This document shows positions 12,650 to 21,060 of a DNA stretch of 21,443 bases, piece after piece. The position numbers and the translations under genes are program-made. Origin of the DNA: Irineochytrium annulatum (lineage: Eukaryota > Chytridiomycota > Chytridiomycetes > Chytridiales > Chytridiaceae). How positions within the stretch are numbered: the first letter of the stretch is position 1; the number at the start of each line of letters is the position of its first letter. The stretch spans positions 1 to 21,443 of the forward strand of contig JADGJL010000428.1 of assembly GCA_027600665.1 (NCBI GenBank), given 5' to 3'. Under the pieces are notes generated by a model, which was given only the letters and a program-made list of their open reading frames with translations, was not told where the DNA came from and did no database searches.

Positions 12650-13182
12650 ACGGGTTTAGGCGGTCGGAGGTTTCGTTATTGATCTAGTGGTTGAGAGTGG
12701 TTCTGCTATCTACAAGTAGGGCGGCATGTTGTTCTTCACTTTCTTCTTTTAATGATGGCATTTTTGCTGTCCACGCGTTGTCCAAGCTTGGTGGAAGACA
12801 TTGTATTTTCTATTGAATGTCCTCGTTCCTGAGCACTCGCACACCTCACGTAGAGAATGTCAAGTTATGGCTTTCCGGTCCGAGCATAGCGTTATTCAAC
12901 GTTGGTTTTATCTGTAAAATGAATACTAGCACCGGATCAACCAAAAAAAAGAATTTAATCTGAAATACGCGGACAATTGCTGGTTGTAAAATATTTATTA
13001 TCAGAAAGCAATCACAACATAAATGACTAAACAAAAACAATGCCGATTGTTGTTTGAATATCTTGCAAATGTAAGGCTGTGTATATTTTTTCTTTCCCCC
13101 CTTTTTTTTTATTTTTTTTTATTTTTATATTTTTATCAACTGCTCGAATTTATCTTGGACAATACATGGGTTGAGGTGGGAT
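12650..13182. other. AT-rich intergenic sequence
   Basis: 3' flank of the Gln-rich gene, becoming strongly AT-rich after about 12840. No coding frame. The right part is a homopyrimidine tract listed separately and may belong to the 3' flank of the decayed nuclease gene on the minus strand. Confidence 0.5.
13085..13137. repeat. T-rich low-complexity tract
   Basis: A run of T with short C and A interruptions, including six C followed by nine T and then ten-T blocks separated by single A. It lies just downstream of the end of the decayed nuclease gene (minus strand), where it reads as an A-rich tract. It could be a simple repeat or a trace of a polyadenylated end; the sequence does not decide. 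Confidence 0.75.
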
Positions 13183-14690
13183 TTAGGGCGCACGGCGCCA
13201 CGCCCACCAATACGTTAAATTTACTACGGCAACTTCCGCAATGGATGGACTGAAGTCTCGATCAGCGTCAATATTCCTCGAATATTGATCGCTATCCCTG
13301 TTCAAAAGCATCCTCCTGTCTTTTGAACTACAAATCAAGATAATGATGTTGGTAACGAAACAGTCAACGTCTACCATAGCACTGAGTGAATCTTAGGACC
13401 TGCGAAGCCGTACGGTTTCTGCTCTGCTCTCATACTTTCAACCCTGTAGGAAGATCAGTTCTACTAACTGCATATAAACAACGCTCTACCTCTCATTCGT
13501 GTAAGGATCAAAGCTAGATGACCAGTAATCGTCACATATGATGACGGTTCTCACAAGCCGATGCCTTTGAACTAGTCCGAGAAACTTCTTCCCGGGCATT
13601 GGGACTCCACCAAGGCACTCACGCGTCACTGCTCCTGGGAAGAAGGCAGTGCTGTAGCCCCACACCACAATGCTTTATGGCATGTCTCGGACTAGTTTCC
13701 TGACCAAATAATTGGCCGCATTCTGTCCTTCTGGTAACCTTTGAACACTGCTTCGGACCGTGCCAGTAAGACCCGTCCTCTCAAAGATGATGTCAGATGT
13801 CATCTAGATCAAATTCACCACAGAAGCGGTTTTGGCTTCCGGGTAGTTCTTCAAAATGTTTGCATCTATGACGTTAGCTCATCGCGCAGCCATTGCCATT
13901 ATCCCGTTTTGTGTCCTCCATTCTGCGCTCGATATATGTCCATATCAAATCGTGGTAAAGCTAGGTGGCTTGTGTATATCAACAGTAGCAGCCAAAGTCA
14001 CCATTAGGTTTCCTTTTCCGTTCGCGTTGGCGGGCTGGCTGTCTATCTTTGTCACCGCCACGTTTCTGTGGCAGCTAATACTTCCTCTCTGGTACCGTAG
14101 CCACAGCTGCCAGCGTTCCCCCATTCCCTTGTGCACCGGCTTGTTCTCGTTTCCTGTCGCAGCTTACACTTGCAGTCTCCGCCCATTTTTCCCTCTTTGT
14201 CAGTATGCTCTTCTTAAGCTCCGCATCAGTTCACATATAGCAGTGGGCACGTCTTTCACCCCAGGATCAACATAGTGTAAATTCGCCGGTTTATCTCTTT
14301 GCAATCAATGAAATTCCTCCAACAACAAATGCTTCCGGAATTTGTCAGCCAGGACTTTGTCGCAAGGAACCCGAGCAAAGCCAGGGTCAGTAACGCTGTA
14401 TAAAAACATGAAAAAAGTATGTACTCACTCTGCGAGTGCTGTCGCGAGATACCTCGATGTTATTAGCAAAGACCAGCTCCCTTCCTAAATAGTTGATGTA
14501 CTGCGTCAAACTCGCATTGGTAAACTCAAGCGGGATGTTCAAAGGATCGAGACCATGCTGAACCCCAAGAAATTGTTGGGGATGCTGCTGAATGTACTCT
14601 ATTGCTTCCGCGGGCCGGCTTGCAGGCTCTTCTCGGGTTTTTTTTTTCCGACTTTTGCATCACTCTCTCGGCTCCAACAACTTCGTCCAT
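13183..14690 (-). pseudogene. Decayed TnpB-like RNA-guided nuclease (probable Fanzor relic)
   Basis: On the minus strand several short frames line up in one order, as if from one broken gene. 14690-14640 begins MDEVVGAERV; about 14626-14432 reads a clean coding-like stretch (EAIEYIQQHPQQFLGVQHGL, NASLTQYINYLGRELVF). 14393-14305 has FARVPCDKVLADKFRKH; the same frame, past a TGA, reaches LHYVDPGVKD at about 14277-14248, like the RuvC-I DPG motif. 13745-13490 has VVWGYSTAFFPG, GGVPMPGKKFLGLV and VIICDDYWSSS, resembling the stretch before and at the family's DEYxTS. 13350-13270 has LLNRD and RNI, like RuvC-III NRDxNAAxNI. Lesions: a frame change at a ten-A run (14638-14647 on plus), stops at 14305-14307 and 13675-13677 and others, and no paired Zn-ribbon cysteines that I can find. 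Spacing of the first and last motif, about 330 codons, is reasonable. Possible 33-nt and 46-nt introns complicate the frames. The family call is by motif only. Confidence 0.6.
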
Positions 14691-16117
14691 GTTGGCTGAA
14701 GTTGGGATGATGGTGATGTTGGCGGTCAAACATTTGCTTTTTTTATCTGCAATGGTTGCAATCCTCCCCCTTTGTGCCCCTCCTAACCAACGCGGTGCCT
14801 GCAGCCCGTTTTCGATCCCGGCAGCACCCGCCCACGCAGCCCCGCCCGTATCCGGCAACTCCCCTCCAATCCATCAACCTGCTTGTCATCTTCGCCATCC
14901 TGGCGTCGCTCAGCCCATCCGGCGGTGATCGGGCAAGCGCTGCATGGGCTCAAGGCGCCGCAGGTGCAAGCTCCTGAGGTGGGCTCGGTCGAGGCCGCGG
15001 CGATGGTGGCGATCGCGGTGGTAGGGTGGGAGACTTTCCAGTCCACATCGGCGGCGCCAAGTTCGGCAGATTTATAGGGCTATCTTTGGCCTGCATTCAG
15101 GTCACTCATGTGATCTGGACTAACATTTAAAAGCAGTTCTCTGCCTTTCTTCGTTCATAAAGTTCGCGATCACGTCAGAGTACTGCACATGCTGATATAC
15201 GCTTAACTGCGGCAACTTGACACAGTACAGTGGGCTCTTGGATTAAACGGAAATAACCCCGGAGTCATGGGCTGGGTCAGTCGTTCAGCGGTTGACCGCG
15301 TCCTGGGTCTGGTACTGTATGATTTCATCCATCTCCTTCCCCTTGCCTTTCTTTTCTTGTTGTTGCTATTGAGGAAGCCTATAACAAGCCGATTTTATTT
15401 CAAACTGGTGGTATTAAGTCTAACATCTTTTCCTTTTCATCAGAAGAATAAGCATGCATTTGTTTTTCTTCGCCAACTTCGATTATCAATCGGACGTAGG
15501 CTGAAGTTCAGTGAGTTACCTAAGTGCTATACCCAAGTGCGTTACCTAATGACGTAATCGAACTATGCCAGGGCCATGATACTGGAAAGGTGGGAAGTTG
15601 CTTGTTAGTGGGCAGTGGCTGGCAGTGGCTTGTCAATAAGCAACTTGTAAACGCCTACAAAGGGCGAAGCCTTGTCAGTTCTTTGTTTGGAATGTCAAAA
15701 CATTATCAAGGCACTGTTCCCATCATTTCAGGCCACAGGCCACTGACCGAGTGCAGCTGCCGTCGATATATATAGACAGCGGCTTGTGCATTCAATATGG
15801 CGGCCTGAAATTGAACGAGAGCCGTAGCCAACCTGGACAGTCCTACCCATGCAGCGGAAGGACGAGGACACAGTGGAGGAGTTTGGAGACAAGATACGAT
15901 AGCAGGGTAACTGGTTGGAGAGGCAAGGATCAACTGGAGGTATGCATGGCGTGGTGACGGTGGTGACGGAAGTGGCAGTGTTGGTGGTGGATGTGGTGAT
16001 AGTGACGGTGATGGAGCTGGTGATGGTCGTGGACGTGGTGATGGTTGTGGAAAGGGGATGGTGGCAGACCATTAGAGAGGAGACACCGCACCTTAGGAAA
16101 CAAGTCGGGAATCGCTC
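14691..16117. other. No gene recognised
   Basis: 14760-15060 is GC-rich and open in more than one frame on both strands; it could hold an N-terminal exon of the decayed nuclease gene, but I found no frame-consistent splice. 15100-15700 is AT-rich; a plus-strand frame from 15267 has a hydrophobic stretch but no support. 15745-15945 is mixed. The simple repeat at 15945-16055 is listed separately. Confidence 0.45.
15945..16055. repeat. Degenerate GTGGTGATGG simple repeat
   Basis: About 110 bases built almost only from G, T and A in variations of gtggtga/gatggt. Read on the minus strand it gives a Thr/Ser/Ile-only frame, which is a by-product of the repeat and not evidence for a gene. Confidence 0.8.
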
Positions 16118-16324
16118 ATGCAACCCTCCGAGGATGAACAAGAGCGATAACTCACGCTCCTGTACTCCCAACAGATGGCCGTCGCGCCCTCCGAGTTCAC
16201 TTCAGTTGTCAAGTCCCTCCGTGAGAACTCGGAGGGGCAGAAGAGGAAGCCGGCGGTCAAGCGGCCTGTCGACAGCGCTGCGAGCGCTGCAAGGATGGTC
16301 CGCCTCCAGCCGCCGCCATTGAAG

Positions 16325-16454
16325 TGTTAGAAAGTGGCCTGTGGTGTTACCCGCTAGGCCGGGGTCATTCCATACCACTGCACGGGCTTATATAGGGTAA
16401 ACGCTATATATTAGGTAGTTCCAGAGCCTCTGCTCCCCCTCGAGGGGATGCCTA
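16325..16454 (+). repeat. Left terminal direct repeat
   Basis: Starts tgttagaaagtggcc and ends ggggatgccta. It contains a TATATA-like stretch (ttatataggg, then ctatatatta), which could serve as a promoter if this is an LTR. Two mismatches to the right copy (near 16416-16423). Confidence 0.9.
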
Positions 16455-16712
16455 GGCATTTGTACGGAAATAATTTAAATAATTATTCCGGGACGAGCGC
16501 AAATGGATCACGATCTCTTTACGCGTTAATGACGCGCTCAAGAGCGCGTAAAATCGCGTAAATCGACGCGAAAATGCGCGGAATAGCCAATCAAGCGCAA
16601 AATCGCCAATCACACGAATTTTGGCGCGTCGCGAACGCGCGATGCAACGTCGCGGCAGCCTTCCAAGGCGTGTGCCTGGCCCTCTGTCGCTATTGTGACG
16701 CTACAGGGCGGA

Positions 16713-16955
16713 TAAATCGTGATTTGTTCGATTTTTAGTGGCTGGCGCAATAGACGCAATTTGACGCCGTTGTTGGGCAACAATAATTACGAGGCGTTCG
16801 TAGCTATTTAAATGGCAGTAAATCGCGATTTGTTCAATTTTTAGCTGCTGGCGCAACGGACGCAATTTAACGCCATTATTGGGCAACAAATAACTACGAG
16901 GCGCTCGTAGCTATTTAATGGCAGTAACTACGAGCCGTTCGTAGATTTTTAAAGG
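16713..16955. repeat. Two and a partial 106-bp tandem units with hairpins
   Basis: Unit 1 is 16713-16818, unit 2 is 16819-16924, both 106 bp and both opening with taaatcg, then gatttgttc. A truncated third copy of the last part follows (16925-16955). Each copy carries a 17-bp inverted repeat of the form CTACGAG-NNN-CTCGTAG: perfect at 16894-16910, near-perfect at 16787-16803 and 16928-16944. The copies differ by several substitutions, so the duplication is older than the element's terminal repeats look. Confidence 0.85.
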
Positions 16956-16992
16956 TATAGAATGAACGCTGATCGCGGCGTAAATGCTACCA

Positions 16993-17122
16993 TGTTAGAA
17001 AGTGGCCTGTGGTGTTACCCGCTAGGCCGGGGTCATTCCATACCACTGCACGGGCTTATATAGGGTAAACGCTATATATTAAGTAGTGCCAGAGCCTCTG
17101 CTCCCCCTCGAGGGGATGCCTA
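16993..17122 (+). repeat. Right terminal direct repeat
   Basis: Same 130-bp unit as the left copy, with two substitutions. The next base after it (17123) resumes the interrupted small ORF in phase. Confidence 0.9.
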
Positions 17123-17378
17123 CGTTACTCCGCGTCGGCGGAGATCAAGAGGTTTAGCAGCTATGCTGTGGACCGACCACATTGAGCCGTAGTTCTCTCC
17201 TACATTCTAGCTACTCGTTAAATACAGATTCTACTGTTTATGGAGACTATGAGACGTGGGCTGACGCGTCGGCGTCAACACGTCACAGGCGCTAACAACA
17301 AAGTATCCTACTCGTCCACGCTGCCGTGTCGGACGCGTCAGGGAAGCATCGCCTTGGCGTGACTCATCATATTCTAAC

Positions 17379-18480
17379 ATGAAGACCCCCACGATCAGCA
17401 CCCCAAGCATCAAGGAGGCCAAGGACAAGCAGGAACCAACGTGAGCCACGGCAAAGGATGGGCAGGAGAAGAGGAGGAAACCAAACTGGCAAGTTAGCAC
17501 TCGCGTGCTACTTGTGGAGGATCAGCACTCCAACCATGTGTTTCTGCAATAGCAGGACTAGGAGGTGGAGGAGGATTTTGAGGAGGAAGTGGACGGGGAG
17601 ATCAAGAAAAAGAAGAGGACTGCACAAAGAGGGAAGCGAAAGGAGACCAGGAGGAAGGCAGCAAGGATGGGGATGACAAAGAGGACAATGATGTGGACGA
17701 GCTCAACAGGGAGGAGGGCGGCAAGGGCGGCAAGGACGAGGAGATGGTGGGAGGCACGGCGTGTCCGGGAAGGGGATCAAGGCTTACCTCGTGCTCGAGG
17801 GGGACGACTTAGGTAGGCCAGGATCCCCAAGCACTTCAAGGAGCTTCCACAAGACCTAAGCCAAGGAAAAGGAGGCCAAGAGGCAGGCCCATTGTTGCAT
17901 TTTGGGCCACCGACCGGGAGGGGATCCCGGACTGCTCAAAGCAGCTGCTGGCCAAGTACGGCGAGCAGATGGGTTGGAGATACATCATCCTCTTGTTTAT
18001 TTTGGCACAAGTTTCCCACGTAATGGATGACCCCTCACGAGGACGAGGTGTGTCAAGCCATTGCGGCCTTCAAGTTGGCAATGGAGCAGCGGGTGTCAGA
18101 AAAGCCTGCTCCAACTGCCATCCAGTACTCCAATAGCGGCTCTCCAATGTATGGCGATGTTGCTCCACTCAGGCGGACACCGAGGGCTCACGACGCAGGG
18201 GGATCCACCAACTCAGGATGTCCCGGCTGTCCCAGCGCAGCCGGCGCACGCAGGGAAGGGGCTGAGGTTGTCGCCGACGGGCGGTTCGTCGCTAGAGAGG
18301 GTCAACGAGCAGGAGTCAGAGAATAAGGTGTTGTCAAAGAAGGAGGAGGAGCAGGAGCCTGCGGAGGAGGAGGAGTCATGGAATGAAGACAAGGGATGGG
18401 ACGGGAAGGGCAAGCGGAGGGGGGTTGGAAGAGGACAAGACTGAAGACGACAACGACGAAAATGACCGGCTGAATCAGGG
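17379..18480 (+). pseudogene. Frame-broken Lys/Glu-rich coding relic
   Basis: The plus strand has successive coding-like pieces in changing frames: from the ATG at 17379 MKTPTISTPSIKEAKDKQEP; about 17470-17660 a strongly charged piece (EVEEDFEEEVDGEIKKKKRT) preceded by two in-frame TAG codons (17550-17552 and 17559-17561); about 17677-17750 an Asp/Glu/Gly-rich piece; about 17885-17990 with FWATDREGIPDCSKQLLAKY; 18030-18180 with EDEVCQAIAAFKLAMEQ; and 18200-18440 a Pro/Ala then Glu-rich piece. No single frame or obvious splice set joins them. I do not recognise the family. Mixed frames of a G/A-rich sequence can look charged by chance, so the 17885-18180 pieces are the better evidence. It starts about 190 bp after the split small ORF and could be related to it. 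Confidence 0.4.
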
Positions 18481-18649
18481 TGCCGGAGCAGGGAGGGTAG
18501 CAGCTTGGCCAGGAAGAGGAGCAGTAGGTCTGCCTCGCAGGTGTTGGTGGAGAAGCTTGGTGCCTGCCAAGAAGGTCAGCGGGGTGGAGGGAGTTGGGAT
18601 TGTAGTATATTCACATGACATGTACCAGCACAAATATTTTCTGTGTAGG

Positions 18650-18992
18650 AGTTAATTGCATGCTTCTCCTCTCCACGCCGAGTGTACGGCGTTACTAGGT
18701 GAGTCACGGGCCGTTGGGAGGGAACAGGGTATCAGGAAGTGGGGCGGCAAGAGGTAGTAGCATAGCACTTGTTGCTTCGAAAGAATAAATGCAAATATAA
18801 CTGATCGGTTTAGACAAGGTGAGCAAATTAGCAATGAAGCAGTGGTGCAACCGGGAACGACATATCCCTTCCGCTCTTCGCCCCATGAACACGCGTGATG
18901 CTGGCCTCCCGACCCCCCGCCTCCCCAGCTAGCCGCTCAGCTGAAGGCATCAGAGCAAATGGAGTCCTCAACCGCACTGCACGACATCAACG
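18650..18992. other. Intergenic, no gene seen
   Basis: No coding frame is convincing. An ATG at 18959 opens a frame that differs by one position from the methyltransferase frame that becomes clear at 18993, so the true start of that gene is not settled here. Confidence 0.4.
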
Positions 18993-19866
18993 ATTCCGCC
19001 CGAGCTCAATGCGGAGAGGCTGGCGTTCCTCACGAAGTGGTGCGGTATGAAGACCGATCCGCTCTCGGACGGGGACGCCGCCCGACACCAGAGCAAGTAC
19101 CATGTAATGGGCATTTCGGGCTTTCTTGACTAAAAATGACTTAGACATACAAGTGCATCCAGCTGGGCTTGATCCGGAAGTGAGTGAATCTGCGTTCTTT
19201 TTGCTAGGCCTCGCTACCCGCAGCATAAGTCCTATCTCAAATCCATCGGCGCCATGACGTCCGCCAACCACTCTCACAAGCCCGTGGTCCTGGAGACGGG
19301 TTGCTGCTACGGGACGCATGTACGGTTCATCCCCGCGGAGGGTGTGCCCGCGTACGCGATCACGGCCTCGGACCTACACGGTGGATACTGGGACATTGGG
19401 AGGAAGCTGTACAACGTCCCCGGCGCATTCCAAAAGCTGGAGAATAGGGTCGTCAAGGTTATGACACGCTTCGGAAGCCTTGCGGTCCATCAAAAGGCCT
19501 ATGGCCTGCTGGATATTTTGTCACATGGCTTCGTAAACTAGTTTGACTTCGTCTCCTCGTTCGCGATCTTGCACGTACTTTTGAGAACCAAATCCGAGCA
19601 TTTTTTTAGAAACTGCTCAGGATGCTCACGCCGGGCGGTTACTGGTCAGAAACGCGCGGGGCAGCGTAGACGGGAGGGAGAGGGCCCTGACGCCAAGAGG
19701 TGATCAGAAGAGGTTCCTGCACAGTTTGCAGAGTCTGCAGAAGTTAATGGGAGGGATTGGGTTCGAGGAAGTTGTCGTTGAGTCGTTCGGGAGACCCGGC
19801 GGCAGTGATGACTCGGATGGAACCCCGCGGGTTTTTTTGTGGTTTAGTGGACGCAAGCCCATGTGA
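18993..19866 (+). pseudogene. Class I SAM methyltransferase (fungal AusD/Trt5-like), frameshifted
   Basis: Exons that read as one protein: 18993-19103 (IPPELNAERLAFLTKW), 19145-19179 (TYKCIQLGLIR), 19208-19457, 19542-19574 (FDFVSSFAILH) and 19610-19866. Motif I is VLETGCCYGTH at 19287-19319, followed by ASDLHGGYWDIGRKLY; KLLRMLTPGG follows the last intron; the C-terminus runs to FLWFSGRKPM and TGA. This order, with the GCC[YF]G glycine loop and the SF..LH stretch, fits the fungal methyltransferases associated with meroterpenoid clusters (AusD/Trt5 type). The inferred introns are 41, 28, 84 and 35 nt, much shorter than elsewhere in the window. A base is missing after ggcgg at 19638: restoring frame there would be needed to read on into LLVRNARGS. 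No start codon could be fixed. It is a recent pseudogene, or has one sequence error. Substrate unknown. Confidence 0.62.
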
Positions 19867-21060
19867 CCGTAAACGGTTTTTGACTCAGTTGAAGGATGGG
19901 TATTGCTTGTGTGTTATGTATAACCCTGTATGATGTGGTTTGGTCGCGTTTGTGCATAAACTCTGCTTATTTTCTATGCAAATCTGTCATTTCTTTTTTA
20001 AGCTCGTGAGTCTAATGCCACAACCTGTGCAGGTACTCACTCGTATTTGAGGACAAAGCTGGTCAACGACGCTGTGTTTGTAAGAACACCCATCCACCTG
20101 TGGGTGTTGACTTGCGCGCTCAGTGGGCAGTTATTGGCGCTTTTAAAACCCGTCGACAATTCTTAGTGTAATGGAATTTCTCCGGAGTGCCAGGGGAGTT
20201 TGGTCGACAACAGAGTATCTGGGCACGTCAAGCAAACCCTGGAGGATTTGAAGCATACTAAAAGGTTACGACAGAAAAGAACCACGTTGAAATGCAACAA
20301 GCGACACGGAAGTCCAATAACACCTCCCTCCCCAATCCCCTCCAAAACAAATAAAGAAAAATACCAAAAATATACCTCAATAAATGAATAGAAAAAACCG
20401 ATGCACTCTGAATCAATGCAATTTATGCGCTTATATTGAAGTCGTCGACTGCTCAACGATTTTGACGGTAATCAAGGATAGCGATGGTCGCTTATCAGTG
20501 GAAGAGGATGTTTTTTAAACAGCAGACTTGCTCAACACAATGGAAGGCGACAAGCTTGTTAAGTCGAAGAACTGGGACCAAAAAACAAAAAGAGAAAGGT
20601 ACGGATGCTCACGCTAACGAGGATTGAAACAAACTCACTTCCAAAATAACAGAATGAAAAAGCGTTCTTGTCAAAAAGGTGAGATAAATCACGTGGGTGA
20701 AGACTCTGAATACCAGTTTAAAAAGCAAGATAAAGAAAGTGAACGAGCGAACAAGAATGTACACGTAACGGCTACCAAAGCCAGGTTATAAGCAAAGAAT
20801 TTGATGAGAAACGGTTAAATTGATATTCATGACATGGTCTCAAAATATCAACAGAAACGCCTGAGACAGCAGAGGGGTCCAAGAAACAAGACGGGCGGTT
20901 AGCATGGATGGGAGAAAGGAACCCAACATTAGGAAATCATACAGAGTGGGAGAATGCTCCCACAGCTCTACTTTAAGCGGAAAAGGGAAGAAAACGAAAG
21001 GGAAATCCAATAAACGGCCCAAGATTATTCCCGGAGCGTGGATGCTCACCCACAAAGAAC
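19867..21060. other. AT-rich intergenic sequence
   Basis: About 1.2 kb without a coding frame I can support on either strand. Minus-strand frames at 20163-20456 and 20840-21094 are hydrophobic because the plus strand is A-rich, not because of a visible protein family. No repeat or RNA gene seen. Confidence 0.5.

Larger units (their letters stand above)
16325..17122. mobile_element. Non-coding element with 130-bp terminal direct repeats (TRIM-like)
   Basis: Two 130-bp direct repeats (16325-16454 and 16993-17122) differ at only two positions and flank 538 bp of internal sequence with no coding frame. Each repeat begins TGTTAG, a usual kind of LTR start; the end (GATGCCTA) is not the usual CA. 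Size and lack of coding match terminal-repeat retrotransposons in miniature, which depend on an autonomous relative. Against this, I see no clear primer-binding site, no polypurine tract before the right repeat, and no target-site duplication (left flank ends TTGAAG, right flank starts CGTTAC). The near-identity of the repeats suggests recent insertion. The internal part has its own tandem repeat and hairpins. The 3' repeat abuts the continuation of the split small ORF. Confidence 0.65.
16118..17185 (+). pseudogene. Small gene split by the terminal-repeat element
   Basis: From the ATG at 16175 the frame reads MAVAPSEFTSVVKSLREN, then a Lys/Arg/Ala-rich stretch, for 50 codons to 16324. There it meets the element, whose first bases TGTTAG give Cys-stop. 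After the element, 17123-17185 continues in the same phase with RYSASAEIKRFSSYAVDRPH and a TGA, so without the element the frame would be one ORF of 70 codons plus stop. The same frame is open upstream to an ATG at 16118 (MQPSEDEQER), interrupted by one TAA at 16148-16150. The coding look on both sides and the shared phase are what support a disrupted gene. The family is unknown, and further exons may exist. The lesion could also postdate loss of function. Confidence 0.55.

Noticed and set aside
13856..14275. Plus-strand hydrophobic frame of 139 codons
   Set aside because: Opposite strand of the decayed nuclease gene, where the motifs lie; no TM family pattern.
15267..15557. Plus-strand frame with a Leu-rich stretch
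   Set aside because: Leu run comes from a C/T-rich tract; no flanking coding signal.
15728..16171. Minus-strand Thr/Ser/Ile-rich frame
   Set aside because: Produced by the GTGGTGATGG simple repeat.
16325..17122. The element as an intron of the small ORF
   Set aside because: Its ends are TG...TA, not GT...AG, and it has terminal direct repeats.
17260..17340. ACGCGT-containing imperfect palindromes (MCB-like sites)
   Set aside because: Short motifs expected by chance in CG-rich sequence; no gene with a secure start lies beside them.
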